Below are positions 32,139 to 46,985 of a stretch of DNA of 64,000 nt, in pieces. The position numbers and the translations under genes were made by a program. The notes below the pieces were generated by a model. It searched no databases and was not told the DNA's origin. It saw only the letters and a list, made by a program, of their open reading frames with translations. The stretch lies in contig NC_091150.1 in NCBI RefSeq assembly GCF_040958095.1, forward strand, positions 64,192,504 through 64,256,503, given 5' to 3'. Position 1 is the first letter of the stretch, and each line of letters starts with the position of its first letter. The stretch is from Procambarus clarkii. Lineage: Eukaryota > Arthropoda > Malacostraca > Decapoda > Cambaridae.

Positions 32139-34837
32139 CTATTGGTCCATATTTCTTGATGCTTCTATATTGGAGCGGAGTCTTGAGGTGGGTAGAATGT
32201 AGTTGTGCAATAATTGGCTGTTGATTGCTGGTGTTGACTTCTTGATGTGTAGTGCCTCGCAAACGTCAAGCCGCCTGCTATCGCTGTATCTATCGATGAT
32301 TTCTGTGTTGTTTACTAGGATTTCTCTGGCGATGGTTTATTTGTGGGAAGAGATTATATGTTCCTTAATGGAGCCCTGTTGCTTATGCATCGTTAAACGC
32401 CTAGAAAGAGATGTTGTTGTCTTGCCTATATACTGGGTTTTTTGGAGCTTACAGTCCCCAAGAGGGCATTTGAAGGCATAGACGACGTTAGTCTCTTTTA
32501 AAGCGTTCTGTTTTGTGTCTGGAGAGTTTCTCATGAGTAGGCTGGCCGTTTTTCTGGTTTTATAGTAAATCGTCAGTTGTATCCTCTGATTTTTGTCTGT
32601 AGGGATGACGTTTCTATTAACAATATCTTTCAGGACCCTTTCCTACGTTTTATGAGCTGTGGAAAAGAAGTTCCTGTAAAATAGTCTAATAGGGGGTATA
32701 GGTGTTGTGTTAGTTGTCTCTTCAGAGGTTGCATGGCTTTTCACTTTCCTTCTTATGATGTCTTCGACGAAACCATTGGAGAAGCCGTTATTGACTAGGA
32801 CCTGCCTTACCCTACAGAGTTCTTCGTCGACTTGCTTCCATTCTGAGCTGTGGCTGAGAGCACGGTCGACATATGCATTAACAACACTCCTCTTGTACCT
32901 GTCTGGGCAGACGCTGTTGGCATTTAGGCACATTCCTATGTTTGTTTCCTTAGTGTAGACTGCAGTGTGGAAACCTCCGCCCTTTTCAATGACTGTTACA
33001 TCTAGAAAGGGCAGCTTCCCATCCTTTTCCATCTCGTAAGTGAAACGCAGCACGGAACTCTGCTCAAATGCCTCCTTCAGCTCCTGCAGATGTCTGACAT
33101 CAGGTACCTGTGTACAAATGTCGTCAACATACCTGCAGTATATGGCCGGTTTCCAGTTCATGTCGACTAAGACTTTTTGCTCGATGGTACCCATGTAGAA
33201 GTTTGCAAACAGGACACCTAGGGGAGAACCCATGGCGACCCCGTCTACTTGCTTATACATGTGCCCATCCGGGCTCAAGAAGGGTGCCTCTTTAGTACAA
33301 GCTTGGAGCAGTTTCCTCAGAATATTTTCTGGTATGTCAAGAGGAGTACAGGCTGGATCACGATACACTCTGTCGGCTATCATTCCGATTGTCTCGTCCA
33401 CAGGTACGTTGGTAAACAGCGATTCTACGTCCAACGAGGCTCTTATCCCTGTGGCCCGTGTGGTTATCTTGAGATGATTTCGGGGCTTTTTAGTGTCCCC
33501 GCGGCCCGGTCCTCGACCAGGCCTCCACCCCCAGGAAGCAGCCCGTGACAGCTGACTAACACCCAGGTACCTATTTTACTGCTAGGTAACAGGGGCATAG
33601 GGTGAAAGAAACTCTGCCCATTGTTTCTCGCCGGCGCCTGGGATCGAACCCAGGACCACAGGATCACAAGTCCAGCGTGCTGTCCGCTCGGCCGACCGAC
33701 TCCCATATGCGTGTGCCCCGCAGTAAGTCAACAAATTCCTTTGTAGACTTCAGGCTGAAGGCGCAAGGAACATAAGGAGTCAGCAGGCCGTTGAATCGCT
33801 TCGCCAGTCTGTACGTGGGTGTGGGTATCTGGCTAATGATTGGCCGAAGTGGGTTTCCAGGCTTGTGCGTCTTGACATTTCCATACGCATATCCAGGTTT
33901 ATATTCCCCAATGATCTTTGGCAGGTGGAGTCCGGATTTCTTGGCGTTCACAGTATCGATCAGTTTGTTGACCTTTGCTTTTAATTCGGCTGTAGTGTCC
34001 TTCGTTACCCTTTGGAACTTAGTTTGGTCAGAGAGTATGATGTTCATTTTCGCCAGATATTCGTCTTTTTTAAGAATCACCTCTCCTGACAACTATCTCC
34101 TTGTTCTCACGAAGGCTTTTAGCTGCCGCTTTAAGCTCGGGGAACAGTATGGTGCTTCTGTAGTTGCCTCGATTCTTTCCTCCTTCTGCAATAAGTTCTG
34201 CTTGTAAGGTATCTTTGGTAGTGACCTTCTTTTGTGTCTCGAGGTCGAATATGTCGTCCAACAGAATTTCCAACTCTACTTTCCGGGCCATCTCACTCGG
34301 TCTGGACATAACATGACAGTTTATGCCCAGATTTAGGAGAGTGACTTGGTCCTCAGTGAGGTTAATTCCTGCAAGGTTCAGGAAGCCATCTCTTGGTCGT
34401 GGAATTGCCATAGGTCCTCCATATAATGTTGTTAGTTTCTTGATAATCCTTGTTTCAGTGCTGAGGTGATGCTGGTCTGTGAGGATGTCCAGGTGTTGTT
34501 CAATGCGGGTACGGATACTATCGTCGATGTTGCTATTTCTCCACTCGTTTGTAGCATGAAGTAGTTGCGTTTTGTTGTCTTTGATTTCATTCTCTGCCTT
34601 GTATATCTGATCACGAATCAGATCCTGGTGATATTTTATCGTGAAGGCTTGATTCCTTGCTGCTGGGTCGTGCGCTTTAATATTAGTATATTTTGGTAGC
34701 AGTCTTTCCTGTAGACATATATTATTAAATATGACCGAAAAAGTAAGATTAATAATTCTAACACGAATTTTCTCAATCTTTCGTACATTTCGTTTCACTG
34801 TTGGAGGTAAATCAAAAATCAATTCTCCAAAATTCAT
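32139..34837 (-). pseudogene. PLE-E RT/GIY-YIG protein, complete N-terminus, several lesions
   Basis: The ATG at 34837 lies in the pseudo-LTR. The first ~54 codons ([17 protein letters not shown] ... LLPKYTNI) are pseudo-LTR-encoded and are followed by KAHDPAARNQAFTIKYHQDL and an alpha-helical N-domain, then MAIPRPRDGF and the RT. Lesions: a ~20-bp deletion at about 34073 that breaks the frame, the SINE at 33463-33709, a Glu-to-stop TAG at about 32645 (ACGTAG where other copies have ACGGAG), and an HNQT to HK-stop-T change at about 32337. RT motifs DVESLFTN, MGSPLG and YVDD and the GIY-YIG block remain readable between the breaks. Confidence 0.92.
33463..33709 (-). repeat. tRNA-derived SINE, head type 2, inserted in PLE-E
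   Basis: This is a 247-bp insertion with the same head (CGGCCGAGCGGACAGC, box B GGGTTCGATCCC) and body as 13132-13373. It is bounded by CGTGTG at 33457-33462 and 33710-33715. Uninterrupted PLE copies have a single CGTGTG here, so this is a 6-bp target-site duplication with exact boundaries. The SINE tail (CTCAAGATAAC) faces the left boundary. Confidence 0.96.
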
Positions 34838-34847
34838 TTTTATTTCT

Positions 34848-34900
34848 AGTCTGACGCGACACGAGCGCGTTTCGTAAAACTTATTACATTTTCAAAGACT
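34848..34900 (-). ncRNA. Hammerhead-like motif in the shared PLE-E/F pseudo-LTR
   Basis: The 53-nt motif ends 10 bases before the PLE-E start codon. If the RNA were cut after GUC, the product would begin about 16 nt before the ATG. An AATAAA lies in the same short interval. Confidence 0.55.
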
Positions 34901-35136
34901 TTAGTTCACAAATACACAACTGAATAGAACTTACGCATCTCCGATTTTATATCTACATTTGAGTGAGGTGGAAGGGGTGATGTGGCATTAACACAAGACA
35001 GAACAAGATGTGGTATTAATAGGGTATTAATTTCATCAACACAAGACAGAACAAGAGTATTAATAGGGTATTAATTTCATCAACACAAGACAGAACACGA
35101 AACAATGGATATTGAATAGAAGTGTTTGTAGAAAGC

Positions 35137-35775
35137 CTATTGGTCCATATTTCTTGATGCTTCTATATTGGAGCGGAGTCTTGAGGTGGGTAGAATGTAG
35201 TTGTGCAATAATTGGCTGTTGATTGCTGGTGTTGACTTCTTGATGTGTAGTGCCTCGCAAACGTTAAGCCGCCTGCTATCGCTGTATCTATCGATGATTT
35301 CTGTGTTGTTTACTAGGATTTCTCTGGCGATGGTTTGGTTGTGGGAAGAGATTATATGTTCCTTAATGGAGCCCTGTTGCTTATGCATCGTTAAACGCCT
35401 AGAAAGAGATGTTGTTGTCTTGCCTATATACTGGGTTTTTTGGAGCTTACAGTCCCCAAGAGGGCATTTGAAGGCATAGACGACGTTAGTTTCTTTTAAA
35501 GCGTTCTGTTTTGTGTCTGGAGAGTTTCTCATGAGTAGGCTGGCCGTTTTTCTGGTTTTATAGTAAATCGTCAGTTGTATCCTCTGATTTTTGTCTGTAG
35601 GGATGACGTTTCTATTAACAATATCTTTCAGGACCCTTTCCTCCGTTTTATGAGCTGTGGAAAAGAAGTTCCTGTAAAATAGTCTAATAGGGGGTATAGG
35701 TGTTGTGTTAGTTGTCTCTTCAGAGGTTGCATGGCTTTTCACTTTCCTTCTTATGATGTCTTCGACGAAACCATT
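35137..35775 (-). CDS. PLE-F partial C-terminus with GIY-YIG domain
   Basis: It is open from the left cut at 35775 to the stop at 35137; the first ATG gives 201 codons at 35742. It contains VVYAFKCPLGDCK, QYIGKTTTSLSRRL, HNQTIAREIL and NVCEALHIKKS (Asp to Asn next to VCEA compared with other copies). It lacks the RT, so it cannot be a functional element on its own. Confidence 0.85.
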   Translation of the reverse strand, partial: NGFVEDIIRRKVKSHATSEETTNTTPIPPIRLFYRNFFSTAHKTEERVLKDIVNRNVIPTDKNQRIQLTIYYKTRKTASLLMRNSPDTKQNALKETNVVYAFKCPLGDCKLQKTQYIGKTTTSLSRRLTMHKQQGSIKEHIISSHNQTIAREILVNNTEIIDRYSDSRRLNVCEALHIKKSTPAINSQLLHNYILPTSRLRSNIEASRNMDQ

Positions 35776-36637
<862 letters not shown>

Positions 36638-36761
36638 GTATATGAGACAGTGTATTCAATATTCTTAAACTCTTCATCTAAGAATTCTGGACTCGCAACC
36701 CGAGGAGCTTTTAAATGCATTGAAAAAAATGGACATTTTTCATCAGGTGTTAATTTTCGTG

Positions 36762-36768
<7 letters not shown>

Positions 36769-36812
<44 letters not shown>
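36769..36812. repeat. (CA)n microsatellite
   Basis: A pure CA run just before a LINE 3' tail. Confidence 0.95.
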
Positions 36813-36815
<3 letters not shown>

Positions 36816-36962
36816 TGTGGAAGCAAATACTATTCATACTTTTAAAACTAGGTATGATAGGGAAATGGGACAGGAGTCATTGCTGTAAACAACCGATAGC
36901 TGGAAAGGCGGGATCCAAGAGTCAATGCTTGATCCTGCAAGCACAAATAGGTGAGTACACAC
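36813..36962 (+). pseudogene. CR1-like LINE 3' tail
   Basis: It reads ACTATTCATACTTTTAAAAC, TAGGTATGATAGGGAAATGG and GATCCTGCAAGCACAAATAG followed by GTGAGTAC. This matches the last codons (FKxRYDR) and the 3' UTR of the LINE family at 18.1-20.3 kb. It continues into a short CA run. Confidence 0.8.
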
Positions 36963-36972
36963 ACACAGATTT

Positions 36973-36975
<3 letters not shown>

Positions 36976-37061
<86 letters not shown>
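36976..37061. repeat. (TA)n microsatellite
   Basis: A pure TA run directly before the plus-strand E3 LTR. Confidence 0.97.
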
Positions 37062-37064
<3 letters not shown>

Positions 37065-39312
37065 GACGGTGTTCCCCCCCCTTATATTTCTCATACGCCT
37101 GCAGTAAGAGTCATGTCCACTTTACCCAAGCGTTCTCTACGTCGCAGGCATCAATTTGATATATGTGGGAGAGTGGAGTGTTCTCGGAGAGCCGAGAAAT
37201 TTGTGAAACAATAATATTTTGGCCTGTGGTTTAGGCCCTTTAGGAAGCCAAGATGGCGCTGGCTCTCCTGATTCCCCGCCAAAACGGTGTGACGTCAGTG
37301 ACACCGGATTGGTCACCGACAGCAATGTGGCACAGGGAGCCAATGAAAACCTCCCGTGGCGAAAGTGACGTCACGAAGGAAGGGGGTCCGGGCAGCGCGC
37401 CGCGTTGGCGCCATCAGTCAGACACGACACGTCAAGGAGGTTGGACGTGCGACGATTGGTCCTGTCAGTTTGACAGTTGTTTCCCGCTCCCGTGGATTTA
37501 CGCGTCACCTGAAGTCTGCCAGTACTCTGTGAGGTCTTCCCTAGTTCATGTGTTGAACTAGAGAGGGAATCGACGGTTATTGAGCAACAAGTGCTCCAGG
37601 ACAGGTACTGTGCAAGGAGAAGTGAAGTCTGTGCAGTGACGTAGGCGACGTCTGAGGCAGTTCACCCATTCATGACGGCGTAGTGGCTGACAGAGCCACT
37701 GGGTAGCAGAGGAAGAAGAGGACTATTTGGGAATCCGGACGACTGCAGCTGAGACGTAGGCGGCAGCCGTTGCTGGGAGAAGTCGACGGCCAGGAGACCG
37801 ACTCCAACCCTACAAGAAGTCGAGGAGGAGCACGGACCTACAGGGAAGAAGGCACGGAGACGACGCGCTAACGGTGGGACAGCGAGTGGTTTCCTGGAGG
37901 ACACGACTACACGTGTGTGTGGGGGCGTTCCCGACACGAGGACCAGGAGCTACAACTCAACTCTCATCGGAGGATAGGTGGAAGTAGGTGTTTCTAGTTT
38001 CCCTCCCATTCCCCTTTAGTTAGCTATATTATTCGGCTATATTATCTAGCCTGAGGATTTTGTATGTCGTGAGCAAGTCTCACCAATGTCACAGTAAGGC
38101 ACCAGTGTGCAGAATAGTACTATCAAGAGTACTTATAATATTTATGTTTATTATTGGTGTGTACAGGCACCTGGAACAAGTGATGAATTTACTGTGTGTT
38201 GTATATCTTGCATGAGACTTTAATGTGAACATATAGTGAGAAATTATATATAATATTATGCCAGTATTTGGAAGTTAGGCTAAGTGCCCAGTAACTATTT
38301 ATTTACCATTTATTGATGTCTGATTTATCTATATTATATATATGTCTATGTTCATGCATTGAATAACCATTTGTGAGTGCAGTGATTTATTGTGGTATCG
38401 CCCACGAAAGGAAGTACTGAGAACACCAGTGTTAAATACTCCATAAGTTACAATTGAAATGAAGGGCAGTGTGTAAAACCATTATAGTGAATTATTGTCG
38501 CATTTATTATAGAAACGATTGTTTGAGCCCAAATACAGTGTAGCGAAGTAATACGTGCTATTGTTGCCAATATCGAGTGTGCGAGCTTCTAGTGATCTTT
38601 GAGAACTTAAAGAAACAGCGCGCGTGCCGCTAGAGAAACAAGCAATAAAAACTTTCGCGCGGAAGGGGGGCGCTCAGCTGATCGTGACATTGACGAGAGG
38701 GGGGAGTGTTGCCATCGCCAGAGTGCATAATATTCGTGGGAACGAACGAACACCGCCAGGATCAGCTGATTTATTTATTGATATGACCGTGTGACATCTT
38801 TCATGAATTTTAAGTAATATACAACATTCTTTTGTGTTTATATCATCCCCTCCATTTATCTTGTGGCTATATTATACTGGAAAGCAAAGAGTGATGAAGG
38901 TAAGTACCTGCCTGATATCCTGATCTATTGAGTGTGACCTTGCCAAGGCTACCACTAATTCAACCAGTCCACTGACGTGTTACTGGACACCGAAAACACC
39001 AGTTGGCGACCTTGTGGTAAATAGTAAAGCCCTATTGTTGGGGCGGGCACATAAAAGTTAAGAGAACGATTGTGTTCCCACTCCTTCTCAATCAGAGGCC
39101 GGTTGGGATTGACTGGGATACTCTCCTGGCGTGCAGTGGCGCCGAGAGGATAGAGTGAAGACCCGCAGGGCTACGGTGAGTGACCTTGAGATACCGTTGC
39201 TCACCCAGAGTAAGAGCAAGAGTAAGTGTAAACCCCGACCTTGGCGTTCTTGCCAGGATTAAGTACAGTTAAGGTTGCTCACCGAGTAGAGAGAGAACTG
39301 GAGAACCCCCAA
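37062..39312 (+). repeat. E3 putative long LTR (right limit uncertain)
   Basis: The left end is fixed by alignment with the inverted copy at 36539. The right end is proposed at CCCCAACA (39312) because TTTGGCGACCTTGCCAGG follows, which looks like an Arg-type primer-binding site of gypsy elements (TGGCGACC...). If correct the LTR would be about 2.25 kb, which is long. A second, weaker TTGGCGACCTTG occurs at 39002, so the end could lie there. AATAAA occurs at about 38645. Confidence 0.5.
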
Positions 39313-39313
39313 C

Positions 39314-39331
39314 ATTTGGCGACCTTGCCAG
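39314..39331 (+). other. E3 candidate primer-binding site
   Basis: TTTGGCGACCTTGCCAGG follows CAACA. The TGGCGACC core matches primer sites of mdg1/412-type gypsy elements. It stands 69 bases before the gag ATG region. Confidence 0.5.
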
Positions 39332-39399
39332 GATATCGATCGAAGTAAAGGTTGCAGTGGTATTAGAGATCAGGTGCAGGTTATCACTCATAGCACAAG

Positions 39400-41176
39400 A
39401 TGGAGGATGATAAAGTAACAAGGTTTATTGACACTAGAGATGAACAGGTGCTGGAAGAGTGCACCAAGGCACAGTTACAGGCAATAGCGGATCATTTTGG
39501 AATAAAGCTGAGATCTGCCAGAGTGGGTGAAAGAAGACTAGAGATGATGGCCCAGCTCAGGGCACGAGACGAAGCTTTGGGGGAAGAATGGCCACAAACA
39601 CCAGCCAGTGTGGGAGAAGACCTGAGCATTGGTGGGAGCAGTAGGGGATCCAGCGGCAGCAGGCACAGCGTTAAGCTGGAGATATTGAAGCTGCAGCTGG
39701 AAGCACAGCAGCACAAAGAAGAGCGCGAAGCAGAAGCACAGCTGAAGCGTGAAGAGCGAGAAGCACAGCTGAGGCGCGAGGAACGAGAAGCAGAAGCACA
39801 GCTGAAGCGTGAGGAGCGAGAAGCACAGCTGCGCAGGGAAGAACAAGAGCAAGAAGCACAGCTGCGCAGGGAAGAACAAGAGCGAGAAGCACAGCTACGC
39901 AGGGAAGAACACGAGCGAGAAACCAGGATGAGACAACAGAAAATAGAAGCCAACAAAGAGGTGGAGCTGAAGCGAGCTGAACTAGGACTAAGTGCACATA
40001 CTCCGCCGCAACAGGAAGACCGACGAGTGAGGGAACGAGATCTGCCGGTCTTTGTGCCAAATGAAGCCGAAAGTTTCTTCGACCACTTCGAGAGGGTTGC
40101 TGCTCTGAAGAGGTGGCCGAGGGCGGAGTGGGCGGAGCTGGTTCAAGGGAGGCTCACAGGTGAAGCTCGTGAAGCCTACACTATGCTCGACTTCCAAGAA
40201 TGCATCAACTACGATGCGGTAAAACGAGCTGTGCTCCATTCCTTCAAGCTCACGCCGGAATGTTACAGAAAGAGGTTCAGGGAATGTACCCGATCACCAG
40301 GAAAGTCTTATGCGGAGACGGCGAGGGACATGGAGCGAAAGTTCCTTAAGTGGCTGGACTCTGAAGGAGCGAGGTCGGTTGAAGAGGTCAAGGAGCTAAT
40401 GGTCATGGAAAAGTTTATGTCCGTGCTCTCTCCTGAGATCAGGGTGAGAGTAAAGGAGGCGGACATAAAGGATCTGAGGGCCGCAGCCGACCGAGTCGAC
40501 ATGCTAGAAGAAGCATTACGCCCACGCCGAGAGGGACAGCACCGATCACCCGTATACTCCGGTAACAGTAGGAATTATAGGAGGAAGGACAGATGGAGGA
40601 CGGGAGCTATTTCCCCTAAGTCCTACCGCTCGAGTTGGGACAACCGAGGATCAAAAGGTGCTGCAGAGCCGATAAAGAAGAACCAAGCGGAGAGCTCAGG
40701 AGCTGTTGTTGCGACAAAGGAGGCGACAAACGGTGCGAGGAAGACACAGGGAGCGTCGGCCTCTGGAGGCAGTGCTAAGGCGAGCGGTGGCGGATGGTCT
40801 CCGACGAGGGTCCGCTGCTACAACTGCGGAATAATCGGACACGTCGCGCGGGAATGCAGACGCCCTAAGCAGCGGGGGCACGTTGCTTTAGTGAGGTTCG
40901 AGGACCAGAGGGACGAGAGAGTGCGGGATGAACCCGTGCTGAGTGGGGAGAAGAAAGTTCACCCATTCGTGTGTCAGGGAACCGTAAGGATGGGAGACGC
41001 AGACCCCATCCCAGTGAAAATATTAAGAGACACTGGGGCCGATTTTACCCTGGTGAGTGAAACCCTGTTCCCCGAGGGTTACGAAAGTACCAGTGTGGGG
41101 GTGGCAAGTGTGACCACTGTGGGAGGCCCAGTGTGGATGCCCCTACACCAGGTAACTTTGAGTTCTGACTATGGCT

Positions 41177-41178
<2 letters not shown>
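39400..41178 (+). CDS. E3 gag-protease polyprotein, truncated
   Basis: This is a 592-codon ORF. Residues ~1-65 form an N-terminal helix-rich region (SAP-like LEECTKAQLQAIADHFGI). Residues ~90-200 are a Glu/Arg/Gln coiled coil made of EAQLRREE-type repeats. Residues ~215-370 form a capsid-like domain (FFDHFERVAALKRWP, AYTMLDFQEC, YRKRFRECTRSPGKSY). A basic Ser/Gly linker follows, then a zinc knuckle CYNCGIIGHVAREC at about 475, and a protease with ILRDTGADFTLV (active-site DTG) at about 545. The reading frame ends where (TA)n begins, so the rest of pol was lost. Up to there no stop or frameshift is present, so the copy is fairly young. The ATG was chosen because it opens the conserved N-domain. 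Confidence 0.92.

Positions 41179-41260
<82 letters not shown>
41178..41260. repeat. (TA)n microsatellite
   Basis: A pure TA run that truncates E3. Confidence 0.97.
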
Positions 41261-41262
<2 letters not shown>

Positions 41263-41373
41263 CAATGTCAGACCACGGAGGAAAAATGAAACAGGAAATT
41301 TCCTTAAGTACTTTCGTATATTAAATACATCTTCAGAAGGTTTAATTTTTCCTCCGTGGTCTGACATTGTCAC
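41261..41373. repeat. Short foldback element
   Basis: GACAATGTCAGACCACGGAG is matched by CTCCGTGGTCTGACATTGTC at the other end, and the arms extend through GAAAAAT/ATTTTTC. The ~55-bp middle holds AAGTACTTTCGTATATTAAA and TCTTCAGAAGG. It has no coding capacity. It lies between two (TA)n tracts. Confidence 0.85.
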
Positions 41374-41404
41374 ATTCTTAATCACGTGTTTATTTTCGTG
41401 ATAT

Positions 41405-41548
<144 letters not shown>

Positions 41549-41704
41549 TTTGGTAGCAGTCTTTCCTGTAGACATATATTATTAAATATGACCGAAAAAG
41601 TAAGATTAATAATTCTAACACGAATTTTCTCAATCTTTCGTACATTACGCTTCACTGTTGGAGGTAAATCAAAAATCACTTCTCCAAAATTCATTTTTAT
41701 TTCT

Positions 41705-41757
41705 AGTCTGACGCTACACGGGCGCGTTTCGTAAAACTTATTACATTTTCAAAGACT
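41705..41757 (-). ncRNA. Hammerhead-like motif, PLE-G pseudo-LTR
   Basis: This has the same 53-nt pattern; one stem III base differs (GCTACA for GCGACA on the plus strand), leaving four stem III pairs. Confidence 0.5.
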
Positions 41758-41943
41758 TCACAAATACACAACTGATTAGAACTTACGTATCTCTGATTTT
41801 ATATCTACATTTGAGTGAGGTAGGAGGGGTGATGTGGCATTAACACAAGACAGAACAAGAGGGGATATTAATAGGGTATTAAAAGTATCAACACAAGACA
41901 GAACAGAAACAATGGGTATTGAATAGAAGTGTTTGTAGAAAGC

Positions 41944-43441
41944 CTATCGGTCCATATTTCTTGATGCTTCTATATTGGAGCGGAGTCTTGAGGTGGGTAG
42001 AATATAGTTGTGCAATAATTGGCTGTTGATTGCTGGTGTTGACTTCTTGATGTGTAGTGCCTCGCAAACGTCAAGCCGCCTGCTATCGCTGTATCTATCG
42101 ATGATTTCTGTGTTGTTTACTAGGATTTCTCTGGCGATGGTTTGGTTATGGGAAGAGATTATATGTTCCTTAATGGAGCCCTGTTGCTTATGCATCGTTA
42201 AACGCCTAGAAAGAGATGTTGTTGTCTTGCCTATATACTGGGTTTTTTGGAGCTTACAGTCCCCAAGTGGGCATTTGAAGGCATAGACGACGTTAGTCTC
42301 TTTTAAAGCGTTCTGTTTTGTGTCTGGAGAGTTTCTCATGAGTAGGCTGGCCGTTTTTCTGGTTTTATAGTAAATCGTCAGTTGTATCCTCTGATTTTTG
42401 TCTGTAGGGATAACGTTTCTATTAACAATATCTTTCAGGACCCTTTCCTCCGTTTTATGAGCTGTGGAAAAGAAGTTCCTGTAAAATAGTCTAATAGGGG
42501 GTATAGGTGTTGTGTTAGTTGTCTCTTCAGAGGTTGCATGGCTTTTCACTTTCCTTTTTATGATGTCTTCGATGAAACCATTGGAGAAGCCGTTATTGAC
42601 TAGGACCTGCCTTACCCTACAGAGTTCTTCGTCGACTTGCTTCCATTCTGAGCTGTGGCTGAGAGCACGGTCGACGTATGCGTTAACAACACTCCTCTTG
42701 TACCTGTCAGGGCAGTCGCTGTTGGCATTTAGGCACATTCCTATGTTTGTTTCCTTAGTGTAGACTGCAGTGTGGAAACCTCCGCCCTTTTCCATGACTG
42801 TTACATCTAGAAAAGGCAGCTTCCCATCCTTTTCCGTCTCGTAAGTGAAACGCAGCACGGAACTCTGCTCAAATGCCTCCTTCAGCTCCTGCAGATGTCT
42901 GACATCAGGTACCTGTGTAAAAATGTCGTCAACATACCTGCAGTATATGGCCGGTTTCAAGTTCATGTCGACCAAGACTTTTTGCTCGATGGTACCCATG
43001 TAGAAGTTTGCAAACAGGACACCTAGGGGAGAACCCATGGCGACCCCATCTACTTGCTTATACATGTGCCCATCCGGGCTCAAGAAGGGTGCCTCTTTAG
43101 TACAAGCTTGGAGTAGTTTCCTCAGAATACTTTCTGGCATGTCAAGAGGAGTACAGGCTGGATCACGATACAGTCTGTCGGCTATCATTCCGATTGTCTC
43201 GTCCACAGGTACGTTGGTAAACAGCGATTCTACGTCCAACGAGGCTCTTATCCCTGTGGCCCGTGTGCCCCGCAGTAAGTCCACAAATTCCTTTGGAGAC
43301 TTCAGGCTGAAGGCGCAAGGAACATAAGGAGTCAGCAGGCCGTTGAGTCGCTTCGCCAGTCTGTACGTGGGTGTGGGTATCTGGCTAATGATTGGCCGAA
43401 GTGGGTTTCCAGGCTTGTGCGTCTTGACATTTCCATACGCA
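41944..43441 (-). CDS. PLE-G partial RT and GIY-YIG protein
   Basis: It is open without interruption from the junction at 43441 to the stop at 41944; the first ATG gives 446 codons at 43284. Motif A SLDVESLFTNVPVDE, motif B GVAMGSPLGVLF, motif C YCRYVDDIF, KLPFLDVTV, then GIY-YIG VVYAFKCPLGDCK, QYIGKTTTSLSRRL and DVCEALHIKKS are all intact. The fingers and N-domain are absent because of truncation. It differs from PLE-H at few positions (for example ADRLYRD for ADRVYRD), so G and H come from nearly the same source. Confidence 0.9.
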
Positions 43442-46130
<2,689 letters not shown>

Positions 46131-46140
46131 TGTACACACA

Positions 46141-46204
46141 TATATTTACTTTATTTATTTATATTTATATATATTTACTATTTATATATATTTATATATA
46201 TATA

Positions 46205-46263
<59 letters not shown>
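46141..46263. repeat. TA-rich microsatellite
   Basis: TATTTA-rich sequence passes into a pure TA run that ends at the E2 5' LTR. Confidence 0.95.
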
Positions 46264-46266
<3 letters not shown>

Positions 46267-46960
46267 GACAATAATCTCTTTCAAGAGATTGAGCCTGCTC
46301 TTCCCTCCACAAATATGTCGTTACATCTATATAAAACTACTATGGAAGAAATGTCCAACAACGACAACAACACCAGCAAGGTTTGCCAGAGAGCAAAACG
46401 TATGCAGCCAGGGACACCTGCTCAGACTCAAACCGCCAAACTACCCGTCTTGCTGCCGGCTCCTGCTGATTGGTCGCCGGTCTGGCTGCAACTGCACTCG
46501 CCCACCATACTACTTGATGTCTGGGGCCGCCACGACCTCAGTCCTCAGAATATTCAGTGCTTTCACACAGTTAACACTTCTCCCTGCTAGACGTAAGCTT
46601 TGGCGTACGTGTACTAAGAGAGGTGATAGCTTAAAGCCGATATTCCTGCACCTCTCATTTTTTGTATATTGCACTTCTTGTTATTTTGCTCACTTGTCTT
46701 AACGTAACTTTTCATTGTGTCATTTAATTATTCTTATTATTTTGATTGATTTTATTATACGAATTTGTAAGTCCATTTTATTCATGTTTTGATTTATTTA
46801 ACGTAATTAAAATTCCATTGTTAAAATTTACTTGTGTTTTGTGTGTCTTCTCCTTACCTTACCACAGACGAAGTTCCAGATTTTCTATTTTTTTTAATAC
46901 TATGTGACGAGGCCATACCCCTAGCTTTGAACAGCCGAACACCAACGCGTTACCGTCACA
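46264..46960 (+). repeat. E2 5' LTR
   Basis: It starts TGTGACAATAATCTC and ends TTACCGTCACA; the ends form the inverted repeat TGTGAC/GTCACA. Visible differences from the 3' LTR include CTCTTTC/CTCCTTC near the start, AAATATGTCG/AAATACGTCG and GTGACGAGG/GTGACAAGG. Confidence 0.96.
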
Positions 46961-46967
46961 TATTATA

Positions 46968-46985
46968 TGGGGGCCTGTCCGGGAG
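46968..46985 (+). other. E2 primer-binding site
   Basis: TGGGGGCCTGTCCGGGAG lies seven bases after the LTR. It matches the Pro-tRNA type site at about 15 of 18 positions. The matching E1 site is TGGGGGCCTGTCCACGGA. Confidence 0.65.

Larger units (their letters stand above)
34680..35775 (-). mobile_element. PLE-F: 3' portion of a Penelope-like element in tandem with PLE-E
   Basis: It carries C-terminal coding sequence (35775-35137), a 3' UTR with a partial duplication (AGGGTATTAATTTCATCAAC twice near 35020-35075), and a pseudo-LTR. The pseudo-LTR runs without a break into the coding start of PLE-E at 34680. Its left-hand coding end at 35775 is cut by an LTR fragment. Confidence 0.9.
37062..41177 (+). 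mobile_element. E3: gypsy-type element truncated after the protease
   Basis: It comprises an LTR start at 37062 (TGTGACGG), about 2.3 kb of non-coding LTR and leader, and a gag-protease ORF at 39400-41178. It stops abruptly at a (TA)n tract. No integrase, RT or 3' LTR follows, so the clade cannot be assigned. Its gag layout resembles E1/E2, but the sequence, LTR and primer site differ. Confidence 0.8.

Noticed and set aside
36769..36812. Z-DNA-forming CA tract as a regulatory element
   Set aside because: It is short and ordinary, and sits beside a LINE tail with no gene nearby.
41690..41748. Bacterial-type terminators from the inverted repeats
   Set aside because: The context is a eukaryotic retroelement; the hairpins are better explained as a ribozyme-like fold or foldback elements.
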